Assembly: GCA_022615805.1 (NCBI GenBank)
Contig: JAKEGO010000196.1
Span: forward strand, 1 to 10,565
Source: Thermoplasmata archaeon
GTDB taxonomy: Archaea; Thermoplasmatota; JAKEGO01
Direction: 5' to 3'
Length of the DNA: 10,565 bases
Shown here: positions 1-4,800 of the stretch, piece after piece
Layout of the letters: each line of letters starts with the position of its first letter
Numbering within the stretch: position 1 is the first letter of the stretch
The notes under the pieces: model-generated
Told to the model about the DNA's origin: nothing
The model's database searches: none
The model's input: only the letters and a program-made list of their open reading frames with translations
Program-made: the position numbers and the translations under genes

Positions 1-295
1 GAACATTAATTTCAGGAGGATTTTTCTTCAATACATCCAATCCACGTGTTGTTATTATTACTATTCCACGTTGGGGGCTATCAAGAAGACCTGCCTTTTT
101 TAAATATGTTTTAGCCCATCCCACTCTGTTGTCAAAAATGGGTTGCTGGCCACTTGGCAACAGTTCTTTTCTTTCTTCATCAGTCAACTTGAATTGTGCA
201 GCCAGGTTTTCGATTATCTCTCTAAATTTGTGTTCCTTTCCATCTGCGACCAATCGAAGTAGCGGTAGCATGATTGATTGATAGTCTGGTATCAT
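1..295 (-). CDS. mrr: Mrr-type (type IV) restriction endonuclease, N-terminal part, cut by window edge
   Basis: Translating the minus strand from the ATG at 295 gives 98 residues with no stop before the edge. It opens MIPDYQSIMLPLLRL, continues with DGKEHKFREIIENLA and LTDEERKELLPSGQQ, then FDNRVGWAKTYLKKAGLLD, and ends in a RGIVIITTRGLDVL segment. This is the characteristic Mrr N-terminal winged-helix domain, which recognises DNA. The nuclease (Mrr_cat) domain, which in this family cuts foreign methylated DNA, lies outside the window, so it is unknown whether the gene is intact. The start is set by an AAGGAG site at 304-309, 8 bases upstream. The gene is much richer in A+T (roughly 40% G+C by eye) than the operon at the right of the window, which suggests horizontal acquisition. 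It is separated from the toxin cassette by over 700 bases of non-coding DNA and has its own putative promoter. Family assignment is from remembered sequence pattern. Confidence 0.88.
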   Translation of the reverse strand, partial: MIPDYQSIMLPLLRLVADGKEHKFREIIENLAAQFKLTDEERKELLPSGQQPIFDNRVGWAKTYLKKAGLLDSPQRGIVIITTRGLDVLKKNPPEINV

Positions 296-303
296 TTTTT
301 CAA

Positions 304-309
304 CTCCTT
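304..309 (-). promoter_or_regulatory. Ribosome binding site of mrr
   Basis: On the minus strand this reads AAGGAG, followed by TTGAAAAA and the ATG at 295. The spacing and strong purine core fix the start codon of the partial mrr gene. Confidence 0.75.
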
Positions 310-345
310 ATTCTGTATTATGCTGGCCATTGCAGATAACTCGTT

Positions 346-405
346 CATATACGAAGTACTTCGCATATCCTCCCGGATTGGAACGATATACGAATTTCGC
401 ATATC
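346..405 (-). promoter_or_regulatory. Tandem palindromes over the putative mrr promoter
   Basis: There are two related inverted repeats. The first (346-369) has arms ATACGAAGT / ACTTCGCAT around a perfect CGAAGTACTTCG core. The second (385-405) is GATATACGAA-T-TTCGCATATC with one mismatch between its 10-base arms. Both share ATATACGAA and TTCGCATAT, repeated 39 and 36 bases apart. On the minus strand the first site contains TATATG at 346-351, about 50 bases upstream of the mrr start. That is a plausible archaeal TATA position, with transcription starting near 324 and a leader of about 29 bases. A repressor or autoregulator bound here would occlude the promoter. The palindromes are seen directly; promoter function is inferred, and the match to a BRE is weak. 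Confidence 0.5.
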
Positions 406-487
406 ATGCTGGATCGGAGGCATATCCGCATTATCTCGTCTATCGTCGGTTTGTCCGCGCTTCTCGGCTCTCGTATTGCCGCATATC
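363..487 (+). repeat. Four GCATATC boxes upstream of mrr
   Basis: The heptamer GCATATC (GATATGC on the minus strand) occurs at 363-369, 399-405, 420-426 and 481-487, always in the same orientation. The first two are half-sites of the palindromes. The others are solitary, one followed by CGCATTATC. Four copies in 125 bases is far above chance and suggests a multi-site regulator-binding region. Confidence 0.5.
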
Positions 488-589
488 ACTCTCGATCCCT
501 TTTATCCTTGATGTTCTCGTTCTCTCAGCCGCGCGCCTCCCCGACGTGGCCGGGTCTGTGCGGTCAGGAATGGGAATCCCGCGAAGGCC

Positions 590-624
590 CCTGGCCGTGA
601 TGCCCCCCTGGCCGCGATGGCCCC
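590..624 (+). repeat. Two-copy imperfect tandem repeat (17-18 bases)
   Basis: CCTGGCCGTGATGCCCC at 590-606 is followed at once by CCTGGCCGCGATGGCCCC at 607-624, with one substitution and one inserted base between copies. No function is apparent. It could be a remnant of local slippage in non-coding DNA. Confidence 0.45.
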
Positions 625-698
625 CGTCTCTTCCGCGCACGACTATCTCGGACCTACATCGGCGTATGGGTATATCAGAATTGTCATATCGTCAGATG

Positions 699-912
699 CT
701 ATTTCCTCCCGCCACATCTGCCGCCGAGGACCCACCCACACGCCTGCACGAACGCCGCATCTCCTTCCGGGCCAAGTATCGCTTCGAGCATCCCCGGCCT
801 CTCCCCGTACGGCGTCCTCGGCCGCAGGCCCGCGGACTGGGCCGGGATCGAGTGGAAGCCGACGCCCGGGGACCGTCATGGAGCCCCACTGTTCCTCGTC
901 CGTGATCTCCGC
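699..912 (-). pseudogene. Decayed 3' fragment of a second SAM methyltransferase gene
   Basis: From 860 down to a TAG at 699-701 the minus strand encodes GFHSIPAQSAGLRPRTP, then YGERPGMLEAILGPEGD and AAFVQACGWV. This matches the C-terminus of the intact methyltransferase encoded at 2705-3502 (GFYSIPAQSAGLWPRTP ... AAFVQGWGWV), with about 31 of 44 residues identical. Further upstream, in another frame, EITDEEQWGSMT (about 909-874) corresponds to DITEGHHEVPMT of the intact protein; a net 2-base deletion around 861-873 separates the two frames. No N-terminal or SAM-binding part is found to the right of about 935. It is therefore a frame-shifted 3' remnant of a paralogue or older allele, in the same orientation as the intact gene. 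The 70% identity argues against a very recent duplication. The 5' limit is approximate. Confidence 0.75.
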
Positions 913-1032
913 GAGGTCCGGACCCCTCCCGGAATAGGAATCTGTTACCACCTGACCCTGTACCACACCGATGGGCCACCCCTATCACTTTTCCCGGTAT
1001 TCCCGGGAGCGAACTGCGGCGGTCCATTGTTT

Positions 1033-1383
1033 TCACCGGGTTCTCAGTCCAAGGAGATCAGCCATAAGAGCGTCTATCCGCTCGATGTCCCCTCCCGAAA
1101 CGCGTCCGATTCTGCGTATGAACCGGTCCTCATCGAGTGACTTGACCTGGAACACCAGTGCGACGCTGGTTGAAGACAATCCGTTCTCATCTGTCGGCTC
1201 GATCGTATCGGTATGGGAGAACTTAGCCCTTTCGATATTGCCCGTCAAGGGGATGACGGTGACAAGGCCGTTGGCACTGCCAACCACGATCGCGGGTCGC
1301 TGGCCTTTCTGCTCGTGTCCCCGCCCTTCGGGAATGTCGACCGACCAGACGTCTCCCTTCAATTTGTGGGACATGGGGCTCAT
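1033..1383 (-). CDS. MazF/PemK-family toxin (predicted endoribonuclease)
   Basis: The 116-residue product has the usual MazF length. Near the N-terminus is GDVWSVDIPEGRGHEQKG followed by QRPAIVV, then VTVIPLTGNI, and after the middle ALVFQVKSLDEDR and FIRRIGRVS, with a helical end IERIDALMADLLGL. These match the family pattern, including the arginine of the RPA motif and the threonine of PLTG that serve RNA cleavage in known MazF enzymes, so the toxin looks intact. MazF proteins cut mRNA at short motifs and arrest growth. I chose the ATG at 1383 because it overlaps the TGA of the upstream gene as ATGA. An ATG three codons later (1374, MSHKLKG) is also possible, and a TTG at 1416 would add an atypical N-terminal tail. 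It is the last gene of a three-gene cassette. The antitoxin should be one of the two genes before it. Confidence 0.87.
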   Translation of the reverse strand: MSPMSHKLKGDVWSVDIPEGRGHEQKGQRPAIVVGSANGLVTVIPLTGNIERAKFSHTDTIEPTDENGLSSTSVALVFQVKSLDEDRFIRRIGRVSGGDIERIDALMADLLGLRTR

Positions 1384-1913
1384 GTCTCCATGTCGCGCAT
1401 GGATGCGTGCTCCCAAGGCTCGTGCTCTTCCTTCATCTCTTCAAGCTCCTCCCCGGTCGGTTCGAAGAGCAACCGTTTCACGCGGGAGATCCCGACTGCG
1501 ATCTGCGCTTCGGGGTAGAAGCCCTTCATGATCCTGACATTCTTTGTCGCTGTGATCGGATCCTGACGCTTCTCATACGCGAAGTGAGCGTAGGTTGCCG
1601 CCACCTCCAGATGGCTGGGTCTGAGCCCGAGCAGGTCTTTCATCTCGTTGACCTTGGTAAGTTCCGTCTTATCCAAACGGGTGCTGGTCCCGAGTCGTCG
1701 GATGTCCTCCTTGTGATCGTAATACGCCTTTGCGAGGTCTGGTGAGTATGGCCCGCGGAGGTAAAGGCCGAAGTGGAAACCCGCTCTTATTCCCTAGAGC
1801 TGAAGGAGATAGACCGTCTTCTGGATCACGAGCCTATCCTCGAAGTCGTCCACGGACGGCTCCTCCAGTCCCAGCACCCTCAGGCAAGCGATCACTCTGC
1901 CAAGGTCGCTCAT
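1380..1913 (-). CDS. YwgA/Panacea-like protein, candidate antitoxin, with in-frame TAG at codon 40
   Basis: The ATG at 1913 overlaps the regulator's TGA (ATGA). Codons 1-39 give MSDLGRVIACLRVLGLEEPS and end RLVIQKTVYLLQL. Codon 40 (1794-1796) is TAG. The same frame continues with GIRAGFHFGLYLRGPYSPD, LAKAYYDHKEDIRRLG and so on to a TGA at 1380-1382, 178 codons in all. Residues on both sides of the TAG form one motif: an LQK-x-(V/I)Y-LLQ helix, then an aromatic strand and a GPYSP turn. This is typical of the YwgA group and resembles Panacea (DUF4065/SocA-like) antitoxins. Hence this is one gene, not two. The TAG may be a nonsense mutation, a sequence error, or a codon read through as an amino acid (pyrrolysine in some archaea). 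The C-terminal EELEEMKEEHEPWEH tail is acidic, which would suit contact with a toxin. Downstream lies the MazF gene, with a 4-base overlap. Without readthrough, only a 39-residue peptide, or a product restarted at an internal codon such as the TTG at 1676, would be made. Family assignment is moderate; antitoxin role is inferred from position. Confidence 0.65.
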
Positions 1914-2245
1914 TCGACTTCACCCCCACATCCCAAGAACCTTCGAAGCCATACCTTCGTGCGGCGCCACGCCAACATCCCTTCAACGGTGATCTGGCAG
2001 GCTTTCAACTCCTTTCCCTCGAGAGTGATGGTAGTGGACCTCACGTAACCCATGCCTTCCAGTGCCTTGAGGTTCGAATGGAGAGCGCCATCGCTCAGCT
2101 GGAGGGCGGCCTTCAACTCGCGATATGTGGCACTTTCTGGTCCGAGATCGGCGAGATTCGACAGGAGTTGCAACCGGATCAGGGAAAAGACGGCCGGATT
2201 GAGCGCCCGCGACCCCTCGACCACGGTCAACACGTCCTCGTCCAT
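1910..2245 (-). CDS. Winged-helix transcriptional regulator of the toxin cassette
   Basis: The 111-residue protein has the layout of the ArsR/MarR-like HTH_34 group common in archaea. It contains a helix LNPAVFSLIRLQLLSNLADL (residues 15-34), TYRELKAALQLSDGALHSNL (40-59) forming the helix-turn-helix with its recognition helix, then KALEGMGYVRSTTITLEGK (60-78) as the wing, and a C-terminal basic helix RRTKVWLRRFL. No metal-binding or ligand-binding domain is present, so it is a DNA-binding unit that probably dimerises. The ATG at 2245 has an AGGTGA site at 2252-2257 with 5 or 6 bases of spacing and an archaeal-type promoter just upstream. Its stop overlaps the next gene's start. As first gene of a cassette ending in a MazF toxin it probably represses its own promoter. 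It could alternatively be the antitoxin itself, by binding MazF directly. Confidence 0.85.
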   Translation of the reverse strand: MDEDVLTVVEGSRALNPAVFSLIRLQLLSNLADLGPESATYRELKAALQLSDGALHSNLKALEGMGYVRSTTITLEGKELKACQITVEGMLAWRRTKVWLRRFLGCGGEVE

Positions 2246-2250
2246 TTAGG

Positions 2251-2257
2251 GTCACCT
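2251..2257 (-). promoter_or_regulatory. Ribosome binding site of the regulator gene
   Basis: The minus strand reads AGGTGAC followed by CCTAA and the ATG at 2245. The GGTGA core is the form frequent in archaeal genes with leaders and decides the start. Confidence 0.7.
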
Positions 2258-2268
2258 TCTCGAACGGA

Positions 2269-2326
2269 TAGGCCTAGGGAAATAGATATACTTTTTCGCT
2301 ATAAAAATGAAAGTGAAAGTCAAAGT
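2269..2326 (-). promoter_or_regulatory. Archaeal-type promoter of the toxin cassette, with possible operators
   Basis: On the minus strand GCGAAAAAG (2299-2291) runs straight into TATATCTATT (2290-2281), a good purine-rich BRE plus TATA box. Transcription would start near 2263, giving a leader of about 18 bases that contains the ribosome site. A second AT-rich core, TTTTTATAG, lies at about 2300-2308. Upstream is a three-unit hexamer run (GAAAGT, GAAAGT, CAAAGT on the plus strand, 2309-2326). Between TATA and start is the perfect palindrome TAGGCCTA (2269-2276). Either could bind the regulator encoded next. Sequence elements are seen; their function is inferred. Confidence 0.6.
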
Positions 2327-2388
2327 CCACCAATTCGAACGTCCAATTTCGCCCTCAGCGGTACCTGTATTGCCTTAGGAAAATCGGC

Positions 2389-2437
2389 GGCGATGTCGAA
2401 GACATCGCCTTTTCCTCGAAATGACCGGATGGTCATT
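2389..2437 (-). terminator. Two inverted repeats, probable terminator zone after the operon
   Basis: The first repeat has arms AATGACC (2420-2426) and GGTCATT (2431-2437) with a 4-base loop. The second has perfect 9-base arms GGCGATGTC (2389-2397) and GACATCGCC (2401-2409) with a 3-base loop. On the plus strand the second hairpin is followed at once by TTTT. On the minus strand, the direction of the operon, it is followed after a few bases by GATTTTCC. They sit about 270 bases beyond the methyltransferase stop and about 80 bases before the toxin-cassette promoter, so a transcription boundary is likely. An operator or RNA-processing role cannot be excluded. Confidence 0.45.
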
Positions 2438-2704
2438 CCTGCGGATGGCGTCTTTTATTGACTCCGATTTCGCGCGCGAGCGGTGTGATCTGATATGGTA
2501 GGTCGCCCGCAATCCTCTGTTCAGGTGTAGACCAAGACCGTGCTCCTCGGCTTTTTGACCAGGAGACACCTCGATTTCCCATATGAGCGCCTGAGCACGT
2601 CACTATGGAACCGGATCACAGGTCCCCGTTGAAGGGCGAAATCATGTGTCTTCCCCGGATTCCGAGCCCTTTCGGGTATGGGCCTCCGGTTCGAATCCAT
2701 CAAC

Positions 2705-3502
2705 TCACTTCGTCGCACCCACCCACCCCCACCCCTGCACGAACGCCGCATCGCTCCCCGGGCTGAGGACCCTCTCGAGCATCGCCACCCTCTCCTCATG
2801 GGGCGTCCTCGGCCACAGCCCCGCGGACTGGGCCGGGATCGAGTAGAAGCCGAAGGCCTGATCCCTCGTCATGGGGACCTCGTGATGGCCCTCCGTTATG
2901 TCGCGGAATCCCAGCTCCTCAAGGATGCCCGGGAGCGTGGATGGGTCCATGATGCGGCGGCCGTAGGGGGCATGCTCTGCTCCTTCGCGCCTCGCCTCCT
3001 CGAATGGGTCGATGCCATCTCTGGTGCGGCGCAGGCCGTCGAGGAAGTTCATGGCGACGACGCCGCCCGGGGCCAGTGCGTCGCGGGCGGCAGCCAGCAC
3101 GGCGGCGGGGTCCGGGATCAGGAAGATGCTCGCGTTGAACAGGACGGCGTCGAGGCCGCCTTCGATGTCGCAGACGTCGGCCGCGTCGGCGGCGAGGTAG
3201 CAGCAGTTGGAGTAGGGCGCCGGGCGGGCCTCCGCCGCCCTCAGCATCGTCTCCGAGATGTCGATGCCGATGACGCGGCCCCCCGGGCCGACGACCTCCG
3301 ACAGGACGACTGTGGAGGCCCCGCTCCCGCAGCCGACGTCGCAGACCCTCATGCCCTTTCCGACGCTGGCGACACCGGCGAGGTGGCGTGTCAGCCCTGC
3401 GAACAGTCCGTGCTCCGCCTCGAATGCATCGTACGCTTCCACGGAGACGTCGAAGTTCCTTCTGACGGCGTCCTTGACCTTTTCCGGGTCGGGGGATGGC
3501 AC
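2705..3502 (-). CDS. Class I SAM-dependent methyltransferase
   Basis: The 265-residue protein has a helical cap in residues 1-50, then the SAM-binding motif I MRVCDVGCGSGAST (51-64), an acidic residue ending strand 2 (GIDISETML, Asp81), and a motif II-like VLFNASIFLIPDP (120-132). A LAPGGVVAMNFLDGL turn and strand follow at 143-157. The C-terminal FYSIPAQSAGLWPRTP region (219-234) probably contributes to the substrate pocket. It transfers a methyl group from S-adenosylmethionine to an unidentified small molecule or cofactor. The start is GTG at 3502, with GGTGA at 3507-3511 overlapping the stop of the preceding gene, so it is translationally linked to the oxidoreductase. It is the last gene of the operon. 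A decayed copy of its 3' end lies at 699-912. Confidence 0.85.
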   Translation of the reverse strand: MPSPDPEKVKDAVRRNFDVSVEAYDAFEAEHGLFAGLTRHLAGVASVGKGMRVCDVGCGSGASTVVLSEVVGPGGRVIGIDISETMLRAAEARPAPYSNCCYLAADAADVCDIEGGLDAVLFNASIFLIPDPAAVLAAARDALAPGGVVAMNFLDGLRRTRDGIDPFEEARREGAEHAPYGRRIMDPSTLPGILEELGFRDITEGHHEVPMTRDQAFGFYSIPAQSAGLWPRTPHEERVAMLERVLSPGSDAAFVQGWGWVGATK

Positions 3503-3506
3503 TCGG

Positions 3507-4757
3507 TCACCCCTTCGGGCCGAGGCGTTCCGGCGGGACGACCGACGGGGCGATGACGAGTGTGTCGTCGAGGAGCCGTTCGCCCAGGCCGCCGACGTTA
3601 ACGCCGTCGGTCATGAGGCCGTAGAGGGGACCGGCGTTGCGGATCGTGCCCACGAACTGGAGGCCCTGGATGCGGCCTCCGACGAGGTGGAGCCTCTTCA
3701 TGTAGGCGGGGGTGGAGCGGGTCATGACGGTGGCGTCGCCGAGCGTCGCAGCGGTGCCTCCCATGGCGACCACGGGGACGTCGAAGACGTCGAGGATGTT
3801 GACGACGTCCGCGCCCAGGTACGTGGCGTCGGCTCCGGCCATGTTCAGGCCGGCAATGCGGCCCTGCTCGATGGCGTTGGGCCAGATGGCGAACGAGCCC
3901 TTCGTTCCCGTGATCCTCTCGCGTACCTCGGCGATGTCGCCGGCCGCGTAGACGCCCTCGACGTTGGTGCGCATGGCGCCGTCGACGACGATGCCCCGCC
4001 CCGTCTCGATTCCGGCGCCCTCCACGAGGTGGACGTTCGGTGCGACCCCGATGGCGACGACGACCATGTCGCAAGCCATCTCCCGCCCGTTGGAGAGAGA
4101 AACACCGCTCACGGTGTCGTCGCCAAGGATGGCCTCCACGGACGCCCCGGTCACCACGTCCACGCCGCCGGCGGCGAGGAGGACCTCCACCCGCTCCGAG
4201 ACGTCGGGGTCGAGCATCCTCGACAGCACGTTCGGGAGGAGCTCGACGATGGTGACGCCGACACCGCGCGCCCTGAGGTTCGTGGCGGTCTCGATCCCCA
4301 TGAAGCCGCCGCCGATGACCGCGGCGCCCTCGACGCCCTTCTCCAGGTGGTCGATGATGCCCAGGGTGGCGTCGAGGGTCCCCATGACGTGGACGCCTCC
4401 GAGGTCCATACCGGGCATCCGGGGCACGATGGGGGTCGCGCCGGCCGCGATGAGCAGCGTGTCGTAATGCACCATCTCCCCGGACGCGAGGGCGACGGCC
4501 CTCGCCGCGGTGTCGATCCTCAGGGCCTCCGCGCTCTCGAGGAACCTGGCGCCGTGGGCCTCGTAGAAGTCGGGCTCGAACCTGAAGATGAGGTCACCGC
4601 GGAGCCCACCCGAGATGAGGTCTGGGAGGGAGCACGGCGAGTAGGCGGGGAACCTCTCGCGGGATACGATGGTGACGTCCGAGACGGCGTCGACGCTGCG
4701 GATCGCCTTGAGTGCGCTCGTCCCAGCGCCACCGTTGCCGATGATCACGTGATGCAT
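3507..4757 (-). CDS. FAD-dependent NAD(P)H oxidoreductase with redox-active cysteine (CoA-disulfide reductase / NADH oxidase type)
   Basis: The 416-residue protein starts MHHVIIGNGGAG with an FAD-binding GxGxxG (residues 7-12). Cys42 in AYSPCSLPDLISG lies exactly where NADH oxidases and CoA-disulfide reductases of this superfamily keep their single redox cysteine. A second Rossmann motif, IGGGFMG (148-154), followed by an acidic residue at the end of the next strand (Glu172), indicates NADH rather than NADPH. VYAAGDIAE (269-277) binds the FAD ribityl chain. A C-terminal domain includes FAIWPNAIEQGRIAGLNM. No iron-sulfur ligands are evident. An ATG 24 bases upstream (4781) lacks a ribosome site at useful distance; the ATG at 4757 has GAGGT at 4764-4768 and puts the FAD motif at the very N-terminus, so I prefer it. 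The gene follows the FAD/Fe-S dehydrogenase by 43 bases and may pass electrons between that enzyme and NAD(H), or reduce a thiol/CoA disulfide. The exact reaction is open. Confidence 0.85.
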   Translation of the reverse strand: MHHVIIGNGGAGTSALKAIRSVDAVSDVTIVSRERFPAYSPCSLPDLISGGLRGDLIFRFEPDFYEAHGARFLESAEALRIDTAARAVALASGEMVHYDTLLIAAGATPIVPRMPGMDLGGVHVMGTLDATLGIIDHLEKGVEGAAVIGGGFMGIETATNLRARGVGVTIVELLPNVLSRMLDPDVSERVEVLLAAGGVDVVTGASVEAILGDDTVSGVSLSNGREMACDMVVVAIGVAPNVHLVEGAGIETGRGIVVDGAMRTNVEGVYAAGDIAEVRERITGTKGSFAIWPNAIEQGRIAGLNMAGADATYLGADVVNILDVFDVPVVAMGGTAATLGDATVMTRSTPAYMKRLHLVGGRIQGLQFVGTIRNAGPLYGLMTDGVNVGGLGERLLDDTLVIAPSVVPPERLGPKG

Positions 4758-4763
4758 CGCGAT

Positions 4764-4768
4764 ACCTC
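4764..4768 (-). promoter_or_regulatory. Ribosome binding site choosing the start of the FAD/NAD oxidoreductase
   Basis: GAGGT on the minus strand lies 6 bases before the ATG at 4757. The earlier in-frame ATG at 4781 has its nearest GGTGA 18 bases away, so the shorter protein is favoured. Confidence 0.6.
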
Positions 4769-4800
4769 GTTCCGTCGCCATGGTCGGTCGCGCCGCCGAT

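Larger units (their letters stand above)
296..698. other. Non-coding stretch upstream of mrr
   Basis: No convincing coding frame is seen on either strand. The part nearest mrr holds the ribosome site, the palindromes and the GCATATC boxes. Around 590-624 there is a short imperfect tandem repeat of CCTGGCCGYGATG followed by a run of C. Base composition climbs from AT-rich beside mrr to very GC-rich near 520-640, so this is where the composition of the window changes. Confidence 0.6.
2246..2704. other. Spacer between metabolic operon and toxin cassette
   Basis: About 460 bases without a convincing gene on either strand. It holds, in the direction of transcription, roughly 270 bases of featureless sequence after the methyltransferase stop, the two inverted repeats, and then the toxin-cassette promoter. 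Composition is lower in G+C than the operon, particularly at 2280-2350. Confidence 0.6.

Noticed and set aside
672..689. ATATCAGAATTGTCATAT as a further operator or promoter
   Set aside because: Palindrome with two mismatches per arm pair, unlike the mrr palindromes, and no gene starts at a suitable distance.
330..905. Open frames upstream of mrr on both strands (for example 330-905 plus, 440-640 minus)
   Set aside because: The products are Arg/Ser/Pro-rich without family resemblance and span the operator region and the methyltransferase remnant.
994..1012. Inverted repeat CCCGG-GAATA-CCGGG downstream of the MazF gene as a terminator
   Set aside because: The arms are only 5 bases and no T-run follows in the direction of transcription.
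1380..1676. A separate 98-residue antitoxin starting at the TTG at 1676
   Set aside because: The same frame runs upstream without interruption to codon 41 with typical family sequence. The TTG has no clear ribosome site, and the true start is the overlapping ATG at 1913.
2686..2702. GGTTCGAATCC, resembling a tRNA T-loop
   Set aside because: The flanking bases cannot form the T-stem on either strand, and no anticodon or acceptor stem is found nearby.
2521..2799. A 92-codon minus-strand frame overlapping the methyltransferase end
   Set aside because: Its first third is an out-of-frame reading of the methyltransferase C-terminus, and the rest has no ribosome site or recognisable motif.
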